From contig JAJRWW010000458.1 of NCBI GenBank assembly GCA_024276595.1, positions 1 through 14,440 of the forward strand: a stretch of 14,440 nt of DNA, given 5' to 3'. Below the pieces are notes generated by a model that did no database searches, was not told where the DNA came from, and saw only the letters and a program-made list of their open reading frames with translations. Positions 8,133 to 14,440 of this stretch are shown piece after piece. The translations under genes and the position numbers were made by a program. Positions within the stretch are counted from its first letter, which is position 1, and every line of letters begins with the position of its first letter. The DNA comes from Myxococcota bacterium (GTDB taxonomy: Bacteria > Myxococcota_A > Polyangia > HGW-17 > JAJRWW01).

Positions 8133-8918
8133 TCAAGACACATCGGGCAGGCCCGGGGGAGGGCGGTGCACGTCGATGGGGGGTTCGTCGTGCCGAAACA
8201 GGTCCACCCGTGAGAGGAAGCTGTCCATGAGGCGGTAGGCCGCATTTCGTTGAGCCTCGGCCTGGGCATCCACTGCCTCCCGAAGTGCCTCCGGTGATAC
8301 CCCGCCTGGCTCACCTGGTGGAGCGGCAAGGAGGTGGGAGTGGCGCGGGTCCCCGAGCCAGTCCGAGAATCCTGGTGGGGTTACCTCCAGGTGCGGGAGA
8401 AGGCCCCATGCCTGCTCGCCCAGCACGAAGGCGTCTGGCCGCTCGGTGGAGCCCGCCAGCAGGCGTGCACGACGTGGCAGGGAGATGCGTGGGCCTGGCC
8501 AGCGAACCACTGGCACCGGGCTCTCGATCCCGGCAAAAAGTGGGCTCAGGCTGCCGTCGGCCGTCAGCTCCATGTTGGAGGCGCCCAGGGACCCGTCGGG
8601 CTCTCCCGGCTCTCCGAGCATCGCCGTGGAGAGGAGCTGCGCCCCATAGCCAACCCCGAGGTACGGGACCGCCAGCCCTACCAATGTTCGCACGAACACC
8701 CTCTGCTGCCTCAAGGCGGGGCTCTTGCTCTCAAGGGCGGCGCGGTCCAGGGGTAGGCCCACCACCACAACCCCCCGGCAGGCGATGCCCATGGGCAGCT
8801 CGACCTCGGAGTCCAGCAGGCGCACCTTCACCGGAACAGTCAAGCTCTGGCAGCGATCCAGCAGCCAGCCGGGCCCGATGTCCTTGGACCTCTTGAAGAT
8901 GAACAGGGCTGATTCCAT
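8133..8918 (-). CDS. Class I glutamine amidotransferase-like protein lacking catalytic Cys
   Basis: A 261-aa protein with the class I glutamine amidotransferase fold. Active members hydrolyse glutamine with a Cys-His-Glu triad. Here the nucleophile-elbow segment reads V-P-Y-L-G-V-G-Y-G-A-Q-L-L (84-96) where the family has P-x-L-G-I-C-L-G-x-Q-L-L, so Gly90 (8649-8651) replaces the cysteine. The His/Glu pair survives in G-L-L-P-H-L-E-V-T (His176, Glu178). The usual W-H-G-D motif is R-W-P-G (139-142). The rest of the fold and the reading frame are intact, so this looks like a maintained non-catalytic homologue rather than a decayed gene. It starts 6 bp after the PEGA lipoprotein stop, which suggests translational coupling; its own ribosome site is weak. 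The 3' end is 29 bp from the convergent argG stop. Confidence 0.8.
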   Translation of the reverse strand: MESALFIFKRSKDIGPGWLLDRCQSLTVPVKVRLLDSEVELPMGIACRGVVVVGLPLDRAALESKSPALRQQRVFVRTLVGLAVPYLGVGYGAQLLSTAMLGEPGEPDGSLGASNMELTADGSLSPLFAGIESPVPVVRWPGPRISLPRRARLLAGSTERPDAFVLGEQAWGLLPHLEVTPPGFSDWLGDPRHSHLLAAPPGEPGGVSPEALREAVDAQAEAQRNAAYRLMDSFLSRVDLFRHDEPPIDVHRPPPGLPDVS

Positions 8919-8924
8919 GGGCTC

Positions 8925-9755
8925 TCAGGGTGCCCGTGGAGGCTGAGCCGGGGCCTTGCTGGGGCTGTCCGGCGTCCGCCTCTTCTTGGGAGGGGGAGCG
9001 TCCTGGGCGTCGGGACGAGGGGTTTCGCCCGGCCGAAGCATCTTCACGGACAGGTTGATCGAGCGCACCTGCACCAGGCGCCTGGCGCTCTGGTAGCCGG
9101 AGAGCCTCAGCTCGATCAGGCGGCCGACCTTGTAGGGGGCGAAAAACGTGAAGGTGATCTTGGCGGGGGTCTTGCCCAGGAGCTCCTGGGTCCCCACGTC
9201 GTAGATGGAAGCGCCCGGGGGATCGCTCGTAATGCTCACCGTGTTTTTCAGGCCCCGCTCGGTCGTGATGCTGGCCATCTTGCCCAGGAGTCGGAAGGGC
9301 CTCGCCCTGGCCTCATCCCTGGTGTCCGCGCAGAAGGCGGTCAGGGCCGAGCGCTCCACGAACAGCTCCTCGTCGTTGTACCCTCTCTTTTTGAGCAGAT
9401 AGCTCCAGTGGGTCACCGGGACCAGCACAGCGGGCTTTTCGCCCAAGGGTGTGCAAGGCAAGAGCTGCCCCACCGGTGCCGAGCGGCTCGATACCTCGTA
9501 TGGGCCAGGGAGGCCTTTGGATGTAACCTTCGCCCCAGCGGGCGCCGACTCTATCCGCACGTAGACCCAGCGGTGCATCTGGCACCCTGCGACGCCCAGC
9601 CCCAGCCCCAGCCCCAGCCCCAGACATAGCAGAAAAGGCAACGCTGCAAAGGAGCCCCGCGGACGAGACGGGGCCAACGCCGACCACCTCCCATGCGCAG
9701 GGCTCAGCTCCGGGCCTGGAGCCCGAGAGGTCACTTGTACAGCAGGGATCCGCAT
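8925..9755 (-). CDS. PEGA-domain lipoprotein
   Basis: A predicted 276-aa envelope lipoprotein. The ATG is backed by GGAGG at 9762-9766, 6 nt upstream. The N-region is unusually long (about 38 aa). It is followed by a hydrophobic core containing an alternating Leu-Gly run and the lipobox G-V-A-G-C (Cys58). Two PEGA-like segments are visible: I-E-S-A-P-A-G-A-K-V (68-77) and I-T-S-D-P-P-G-A-S-I-Y (175-185), the latter followed by G-K-T-P-A-K-I. PEGA domains are beta-rich and usually occur in surface or periplasmic proteins. The C-terminal 34 residues are rich in Pro, Lys and Arg and probably disordered. It is the first gene of a likely two-gene operon with the amidotransferase-like protein. Confidence 0.85.
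   Translation of the reverse strand: MRIPAVQVTSRAPGPELSPAHGRWSALAPSRPRGSFAALPFLLCLGLGLGLGLGVAGCQMHRWVYVRIESAPAGAKVTSKGLPGPYEVSSRSAPVGQLLPCTPLGEKPAVLVPVTHWSYLLKKRGYNDEELFVERSALTAFCADTRDEARARPFRLLGKMASITTERGLKNTVSITSDPPGASIYDVGTQELLGKTPAKITFTFFAPYKVGRLIELRLSGYQSARRLVQVRSINLSVKMLRPGETPRPDAQDAPPPKKRRTPDSPSKAPAQPPRAP
9595..9623 (-). repeat. Hexanucleotide repeat in signal-peptide core
   Basis: Four perfect CCCAGC units plus CCCAG. They are read on the minus strand as GCTGGG and encode an alternating Leu-Gly run inside the hydrophobic core of the PEGA lipoprotein's signal peptide. Gain or loss of a unit would keep the frame and change the core length by two residues. Confidence 0.85.
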
Positions 9756-9775
9756 GTGGCACCTCCAGGGCGCAA

Positions 9776-9804
9776 TTTTTATTGCGGTTGTCCGGCCAAG
9801 TCAA
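9776..9804 (-). promoter_or_regulatory. Candidate promoter of the PEGA operon
   Basis: Read on the minus strand: TTGACT (9799-9804), a 17-bp spacer and TAAAAA (9776-9781). The -35 matches consensus at five of six positions and the -10 at four. The leader would be only about 13 nt but would still hold the GGAGG site. A perfect inverted repeat CGCAAT-TTTT-ATTGCG (9771-9786) straddles the -10 and could be an operator. The element lies in the 121-bp gap after the phosphoesterase gene. Confidence 0.4.
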
Positions 9805-9876
9805 TTCCTCCTGCCTCCACGCCAGGCTCGATCCGAGAGTCCGCGGCCGCGGCGCCGCCACCGCGCTTGCAGGGGC

Positions 9877-11112
9877 TCAGCGAGCGAAGCAGGTGGCGGT
9901 CACCCCCTCGAACTGACCGAGCCGCGGTCGGGGCTTGGTGTGGATCACCCGCGGGAAGCTGCTGGCATCGAACGGGAGAAAGCGCGAGTGGGAGGGGCTC
10001 CAGACGTAGAAGGTGGTGCGCAGCTCGCCAGACCCCAGGACGTCCACCCAGACAAAGGCCTGCTTCTTGCGGTATGGCGACAGCTCCCAGCCGGGGAGGT
10101 ACTCCATGGAGCGGTCTCCCAGGGACCCGGTGTTGATGAAGAGGAGGCCGTCACAGACCCCACGGTAGAAGGCGTGGGTGTGGCCGGAAAAGAGCGCCGC
10201 CACTCTCCGGGCCTTCAGCAGCTCTACGAGACGCTACGGGTGCCTGAGCTTCTGATGGCCCACGGCGCAGCCACAATCGGCGCCGCTCGCGCAGCTCATG
10301 CCGAAGGGGTTCACGTGCCGGAATACCAGGTCCCCCGGCCGCACGTTCGCGCGGATCCAGCGCATCTCGCGGCGCTTGAGGCCGACGGTTCCATAGGAGC
10401 TTATGAGGGCGAAGCCCACGCCCTTGTACGTGAAGCGCCAGGACTCGGATGCGTCCGCGCCCCTAAGCGCCGGCAGCAGGTGACGCCTGTGGGCGCGCCA
10501 GAACCTGGTCCATGCCACCCGGGGCGCCGCGCGGTCTCTGGAGTTGGTCGGGGTGAGGTCGTGGTTGCCGCTCACAGGGACAAATGGCGCATCCAGCTCA
10601 TCCAGGAGCACCCGGCGGAGCTCCAGGAGCTGGTCTTGGGCTGGCGACTTGTGGCGCTCGGTCCACCAGGCGCAGTCGCCCCCACCCGCGATGAGATCCC
10701 CCAGGCCGATGACAAAGGCCGGACGAAGGGAGTTGATGAGCGCTACGGCGTCTGGCAGCCGTGGGCCCTGCTCCGGGCGGCAGGCCAGGTAGCTGTGGGT
10801 GTCGGAGATTACCGCGAAGCTGAAGCGGACCCGGGATGCGCTCCCGCTGGGTTCCGTGCACCAGCCTATCTTTCCGCCGGCCCGAGAGGGGATGCGGCCC
10901 GGCTCGGTGCCCGGGCGCTGCTCCTGGTCGCGGCGCTGAAGGCAGAGATCCGTGCCAGCCGCACGGTCGCGGGCGGGCAGAGTCGCAAAGCGCAGGCGGC
11001 CGGGGCCCTGCCTGCCCTTGCTGGCCGTGGCAGGCAGGTTCCCAGGGCGTCCGTCCACGCAGGCAGAGGTCCCCAGGAGCATTGTCAACAGGATTGGCAA
11101 TGAGCTTTTCAC
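9877..11112 (-). pseudogene. Metallophosphoesterase lipoprotein interrupted by an in-frame TAG
   Basis: Calcineurin-like phosphoesterase of about 410 sense codons with one internal amber codon (10234-10236, codon 293). Before it are D-T-H (D104, H106), G-D (138-139), G-N-H-D (182-185) and H-V-N-P-F-G (H266). After it, in the same frame, come S-G-H-T-H-A-F-Y-R-G (H311, H313) and an intact C-terminal region ending at TGA 9877-9879. Metal-site motifs thus lie on both sides of the stop, so the truncated product would lack the last histidine pair. The GTG start at 11112 gives a signal peptide ending L-G-T-S-A-C (Cys18) and lies below a good promoter; GGGAAG (11123-11128) is a modest ribosome site. 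A fresh nonsense mutation, an assembly error or stop readthrough could each explain it. Apart from the stop no decay is visible. Confidence 0.8.
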
Positions 11113-11172
11113 GAGAGCACCACTTCCCAAGGCAGAAGCGGCGATATCCAATCCGCTCCGAACATCTCCTAT

Positions 11173-11201
11173 ATCATAGGCGTTTTTTGCTCCAGTGACA
11201 A
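11173..11201 (-). promoter_or_regulatory. Sigma-70-type promoter of the phosphoesterase gene
   Basis: Read on the minus strand: TTGTCA (11196-11201), a 17-bp spacer and TATGAT (11173-11178), each hexamer matching consensus at five of six positions. The predicted transcript starts near 11166, about 54 nt before the GTG start. This rules out the in-frame ATG at 11265, which lies upstream of the promoter. Confidence 0.6.
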
Positions 11202-11290
11202 ATAACCCGACTCCACGACCCGCCAGCCATATCCCATAGATCCCATGGGAAAGATGGTTGCTCATCTACTCCAGGTCCAGGCGGTGCCTG

Positions 11291-12772
11291 TCACTCCAGG
11301 TACTCGTAGGCACCGCGGTCCCACACCCCGTCGATGCCGCGGCTCATGCCCCCGTAGCCCACCCCCACGAAGGGATCCAGGATCGAGGCTCCGGGCTCGG
11401 TGGGCACCGCCAGCGCCAGATCTGGCGCAGCCGAGTCCACGAAGGGATCCAGGTCCAGCACCTGGACGCCTGGCTCCATCACCTCGTCGCCAAGCAGGCC
11501 GGGCTCTCCGCCAGGACGCCGGTTGTCGAAGAAGGCGTTGTGGTGGTGGTCTCCATCCAGACCAATGGCCTCGGCCCGGCAGCCGGCCCAGAGGTTGTTG
11601 GCCACCTCCAGGTCTGCCGTGGGGCCGTCGAACACCACCCCCACATCCACGCCGCTGAGGTTAAACAGCGTGTTCCCCGCCAGCAGCACCCCCAGGGCAG
11701 GCGAGTCGGAGTAGAAGGCGGCCAGGAGGCCTCGCTGCGGGTCGGTCTGGGTGAGCACGTTGGCCGAGATGATAATGTTGCGCGCTCCCCTGAGATGAAA
11801 GAAGGAGCCCTCGACATTGGAGATCCAGCACCTGCGGACGACCACGTTTCGAGAGTCCCCCAGGAACACGGCCGCGCTGTCGGGATAGGGATCGAGGCCG
11901 TCTCCGGAGCCCTGGAGGTCACACAGCTCCACCAGCACGTCGAAGGCGCCCTCCAGGTGAAGCAGGCTTCGCCGAGCGCCCCTCAGGGAGCAGCTTCGCA
12001 GGCTGAGCTGCGTGACCGGAGCGGCGGCAAAGATGACGTCCGGAGCATCCAGCGGCCCTGGGGCATCGGGCCCTGCGCAGTCTGCAATGTCCAGCCGCCG
12101 CAGGGATATCCGGGCCGGGGTGCCCCCCGCGAGGAAGGCAAGGGGCGCGCCTTCCCGGGCCTCGGCCCTGAGGGAGCAGTCCCGAGTGTGAATCTGGATG
12201 CCCTTCTCTCGTCCCTGCTGCAAGGCTCCCCCGTCGATGGAGTAGCCTCCCGTGAGGATGGCCACCGGCCCGAGCCGAGCGGGCCCGTCGTCGAGATCGT
12301 TCCACCAGTCGGAGGCGTCCCCGTGCTCCGCCACGGTCGCCTTGACAATGGCGATGGACAGGTCGCCATCCTCCGGGTCGTCCAGGAGGATGGAGTGATA
12401 GCGATCTTGCGGAGGCCCCTGGTAGTACTCCCCGGAGGCCAGCCAGTAGCGAGACCCGCGCTCCAGGCTCTCTGGCAGGCCAGAGAGGGCGTTGCTCCAG
12501 CTAGAGCCATCCGACGCGCCGTACTCCTGGCCCGGAGGCCGCACGTACAGCTCCTGGCCATACTGCACGGGGTGCTGTTCCCAGCGACCGATCTGCTCCA
12601 CCAGGTCGTCGTCACTGTGGTCTCCCACGTAGATGCCCACCCGACGGCAGCCGGCCCAGCCAGGCCCGGACAAGGCCCCCAGGGTTGCCACCAGCACCAG
12701 CCAGCGGCAGCTCGCAGAGAGCCGGCGCCAGATCTGTGCCACAGGACCGCCGATGCTGTCGGCTAGGCTCAT
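11291..12772 (-). CDS. Exported right-handed beta-helix repeat protein
   Basis: A 493-aa predicted secreted or lipid-anchored protein. The ATG has GAGGAG at 12779-12784, 6 nt upstream. The signal peptide (W-R-R ... hydrophobic core) ends at G-W-A-G-C; Cys42 could be lipidated, although Trp at -3 is unusual for a lipobox. From about residue 215 the sequence shows regular short beta strands with N, D and S ladders (for example R-N-V-V-V-R-R-C-W-I-S-N and R-N-I-I-I-S-A-N-V-L), typical of parallel beta-helix (pectate-lyase-like) proteins. The end, D-R-G-A-Y-E-Y, resembles the D-x-G-A-Y-E-Y terminus common in such surface proteins. No lyase catalytic residues were identified, so polysaccharide binding or cleavage is only a possibility. 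It is transcribed away from the response-regulator gene and precedes the phosphoesterase gene by 178 bp. Confidence 0.8.
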   Translation of the reverse strand: MSLADSIGGPVAQIWRRLSASCRWLVLVATLGALSGPGWAGCRRVGIYVGDHSDDDLVEQIGRWEQHPVQYGQELYVRPPGQEYGASDGSSWSNALSGLPESLERGSRYWLASGEYYQGPPQDRYHSILLDDPEDGDLSIAIVKATVAEHGDASDWWNDLDDGPARLGPVAILTGGYSIDGGALQQGREKGIQIHTRDCSLRAEAREGAPLAFLAGGTPARISLRRLDIADCAGPDAPGPLDAPDVIFAAAPVTQLSLRSCSLRGARRSLLHLEGAFDVLVELCDLQGSGDGLDPYPDSAAVFLGDSRNVVVRRCWISNVEGSFFHLRGARNIIISANVLTQTDPQRGLLAAFYSDSPALGVLLAGNTLFNLSGVDVGVVFDGPTADLEVANNLWAGCRAEAIGLDGDHHHNAFFDNRRPGGEPGLLGDEVMEPGVQVLDLDPFVDSAAPDLALAVPTEPGASILDPFVGVGYGGMSRGIDGVWDRGAYEYLE

Positions 12773-13012
12773 GGGGTTCTCCTCATGGTGCTGCTCTCCC
12801 AGAAGCTGCGTCTCTATAAATCATCGCAGCATTGGAGCGGGGCGGTCAAGGACCTGGAGCTGTTCGGCAGGCTTTCCGATTGCACCTCCAATTGCAACCC
12901 AGCAGTCGCACGAACGGGAGCTTTCTGCTATAAGAATGGGGTGTCCGCGAGTCGCTGTCGGCGGCTCGCGCCTTGCTTCTCGAGTCCACAGCTTGACAGC
13001 CTCTTTGCACCC
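12773..13012. other. Intergenic region between beta-helix and response-regulator genes
   Basis: A 240-bp divergent gap. On the plus strand TATAAG (12929-12934) is a possible -10 for the response regulator, without a good -35. On the minus strand TATAGA (12813-12818) is a possible -10 for the beta-helix gene, again without a clear -35. The plus frame is open back to 12785, but the predicted extra residues show no domain. Confidence 0.3.
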
Positions 13013-13408
13013 ATGACGCCAACCCTGAAGATCCTCATTGCAGAAGATGATCGAGTCTCGCGGCTGATCTTCCAGCGAACCTTCGAGTCCAAGGATCTCT
13101 TCTCCGGGCACCTGGTGCGGGTGCTGCTCGCCAGCGATGGCAAGGACGCCCTGGACATCTTCACGCGGGAGCATCCCCACCTGCTCATCGTGGACCTGCT
13201 GATGCCCAAGCTGGACGGATTCGAGCTGTGTCGATCCGTGCGCGAGTCCCCGCACGGGCGCCACGTGCCAATCATCGCCACCTCGGCCCTCTGGAAAAGC
13301 GGAGACGCCCTGGACGTTCTAAGGCGCGAGCTCCACGTGGAGTTCATCGCAAAGCCCATCGACGTGACCTCGCTCAAGCAGCTCGCACTGCGAATGCTCA
13401 AGGCCTGA
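13013..13408 (+). CDS. Single-domain response regulator (CheY-like receiver)
   Basis: A 131-aa stand-alone receiver domain that would relay a phosphoryl group from a histidine kinase. All hallmark residues are present: the acidic pair D12/D13 (I-L-I-A-E-D-D), phospho-acceptor D61 (L-L-I-V-D-L-L-M-P-K-L-D-G), T90/S91 (I-I-A-T-S-A-L) and K114 (F-I-A-K-P-I-D). There is no output domain. I chose the ATG at 13013 because it places the first beta strand at the usual position; no clear ribosome site precedes it, so an upstream start is possible. No histidine kinase gene is adjacent, which makes it an orphan regulator within this window. It converges on the TPR gene with an 18-bp gap. Confidence 0.9.
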   Translation: MTPTLKILIAEDDRVSRLIFQRTFESKDLFSGHLVRVLLASDGKDALDIFTREHPHLLIVDLLMPKLDGFELCRSVRESPHGRHVPIIATSALWKSGDALDVLRRELHVEFIAKPIDVTSLKQLALRMLKA

Positions 13409-13426
13409 GCGCCCTGCGGGATGGCC

Positions 13427-14440
13427 TCAGTTGTTTCCGAAGGGGCTTGAAGCAGCGCGGATCCCTGGCTCCCAGTCGATCTGACGGGAGAGATCCAGTG
13501 CCTGCTTCATGAAGATGGTGCGCTCATCAGGTGTCGTGGCGGCTCTCGAAAGGAGCACCTCTGCGGCGCTTCGGCGGTCTCCCAGGCTGCGGAAGGTGGC
13601 GAGGGCGGTGGCGTGGTGCTCGTCCGCCTCCCCCGGGCGGCTCAGCCGATCGAGGCAGCGCGCCATGAGGTAGTGGCAGCGCGCCTGGCCGATACGGGAG
13701 CCCTGGCGCTCGGCCTGCACCAGGGCGGCGGAGACGGTCTCGTGAGCGCGCTCTGGGTCTCCCTGGCGAAACTGCAGATCCGCCAGGTGCGCCAGGAGCC
13801 GCCAGAAGCTCACCGGCGCAGACTGAGCGTTCGCGCCGTCGCCGCTGGTCACCACCAGCACCCCCTCTGCCAGCTCCTCGGCCGCTTGCATGGCCTGGCC
13901 AGCGCTCTCGAGGACCTTCCCCAGGTCGATGTACATCTGGTTGAGCAGCGCCGGTCTGGCTGAGAAGAACGCCTGGCGCACGGCGTACTGCATGGTGGCC
14001 ACTGCGTCCGATGGGGCACCCTGGGCGAGCTCGAGCATCGCCATGGAGTGGAGCAGGCGCGCGTGCCAGGCCGGCTCATTCACCGCGTGCTGCAAGGCCT
14101 CCTTGAGGACCATCTCGGCCGCCACCAGGTCCCCTGAGTAGCGCAGGCAGTTGCCCAGGCGCAGGGAAAGGTCGAGGCACACGTCGTCCGACTCGTCCAC
14201 CAGGAGCTGCCATCGAGCGATCTGCAAGGCGTGACGATAGTGGTTGGCCGCGCCGATGTCGTCGAGCATCTGCTCCGACGTCTTGCCCGCCTCCACCAGC
14301 AGGTAGAGGGCGTCCTCTCCCAGGTTGGCGGCGGCGGCGTGTCGGGCCAAAGATATGGGGGGCGCATCCCGAGCTTCCAAGAAAGCAAGGATGCGTCGGT
14401 GGAGGGTCTGCCTGGCGTCTGCCGGCATGGACTCTCGCAC
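13427..14440 (-). CDS. TPR-rich regulator, C-terminal part
   Basis: The C-terminal 337 residues of a larger protein whose 5' end lies beyond the window; the frame is open to the edge. The visible part is almost all helical hairpins with TPR-like A/L/G spacing (for example L-S-L-R-L-G-N-C-L-R-Y-S-G-D-L and L-A-H-L-A-D-L-Q-F-R-Q-G-D-P). The first residues, A-R-Q-T-L-H-R-R-I-L-A-F-L-E, followed by A-R-H-A-A-A-A and the A-L-Y-L-L-V-E-A-G segment, resemble the junction between the AAA-type ATPase and TPR regions of large signalling ATPases. These often carry an N-terminal Ser/Thr kinase in myxobacteria. That identity is inference, because neither kinase nor ATPase motifs are inside the window. Confidence 0.8.
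   Translation of the reverse strand: MRESMPADARQTLHRRILAFLEARDAPPISLARHAAAANLGEDALYLLVEAGKTSEQMLDDIGAANHYRHALQIARWQLLVDESDDVCLDLSLRLGNCLRYSGDLVAAEMVLKEALQHAVNEPAWHARLLHSMAMLELAQGAPSDAVATMQYAVRQAFFSARPALLNQMYIDLGKVLESAGQAMQAAEELAEGVLVVTSGDGANAQSAPVSFWRLLAHLADLQFRQGDPERAHETVSAALVQAERQGSRIGQARCHYLMARCLDRLSRPGEADEHHATALATFRSLGDRRSAAEVLLSRAATTPDERTIFMKQALDLSRQIDWEPGIRAASSPFGNN

Noticed and set aside
10234..10236. TAG as evidence of genome-wide amber recoding (for example pyrrolysine)
   Set aside because: TAG is used as the ordinary terminator of three other genes in this window, and no tRNA or synthetase gene is present here.
9754..11103. Long plus-strand open frame (449 codons) opposite the phosphoesterase
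   Set aside because: The minus strand carries recognisable metallophosphoesterase motifs and a promoter. The plus frame has no domain and is open only because of high GC.
11113..11265. N-terminal extension of the phosphoesterase to the ATG at 11265
   Set aside because: The extension runs through a strong promoter (11173-11201), while the GTG at 11112 opens directly onto a lipoprotein signal peptide.
11258..12766. Plus-strand open frame (502 codons) opposite the beta-helix gene
   Set aside because: The minus strand has a ribosome site, signal peptide and beta-helix pattern; the plus frame has none of these.
12785..13012. N-terminal extension of the response regulator
   Set aside because: The extra 76 residues have no domain character, and the receiver fold starts right after the ATG at 13013.

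Overview
The window is GC-rich bacterial DNA. It most resembles a myxobacterium or another member of the Myxococcota / former Deltaproteobacteria. The pointers are lipoproteins built from 'myxobacterial' disulfide-rich repeats (C-G-x-G ... GE-x-CD ... GF-x-GG), a von Willebrand A-like lipoprotein carrying the T-D-E-D-D-C-S motif, PEGA-domain and beta-helix envelope proteins, a stand-alone CheY-like receiver, and a long TPR protein like the C-terminal half of myxobacterial kinase/ATPase regulators. The taxonomic placement is inference from gene content; there is no rRNA or tRNA in the window.

Layout, left to right. (i) 2-1192 (+): the C-terminal part of an M2-family peptidyl-dipeptidase (angiotensin-converting-enzyme type). 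(ii) 1215-6620: a block of three cysteine-rich predicted lipoproteins. Two are on the minus strand with an 18-bp gap (a 330-aa protein with three disulfide repeats, and a 752-aa protein with about 140 cysteines). The third, a VWA-like lipoprotein of about 610 aa, is divergent and starts across a 303-bp intergenic region. The last two share the same cysteine module (C-G-x-D-G-C-G-G). (iii) 6621-8103: a 95-bp CGGCT microsatellite, a probable promoter, and argG (argininosuccinate synthase). (iv) 8133-9755 (-): a PEGA-domain lipoprotein followed 6 bp later by a class I glutamine-amidotransferase-like protein that has lost its catalytic cysteine. (v) 9877-11112 (-): a metallophosphoesterase lipoprotein interrupted by one in-frame TAG codon, behind a good sigma-70-type promoter. 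(vi) 11291-12772 (-): an exported beta-helix protein. (vii) 13013-13408 (+): a single-domain response regulator. (viii) 13427-14440 (-): the C-terminal end of a TPR protein that runs off the window.

Most of the window encodes envelope or surface proteins rather than one metabolic pathway; argG is the only clear housekeeping gene. The least ordinary items are the giant double-cysteine repeat lipoprotein with its module-sharing divergent neighbour, the amidotransferase pseudoenzyme coupled to a PEGA lipoprotein, the amber-interrupted phosphoesterase, and the microsatellite abutting the argG promoter. No CRISPR array, insertion sequence, integrase, tRNA or rRNA was seen. I found no convincing intrinsic terminator.
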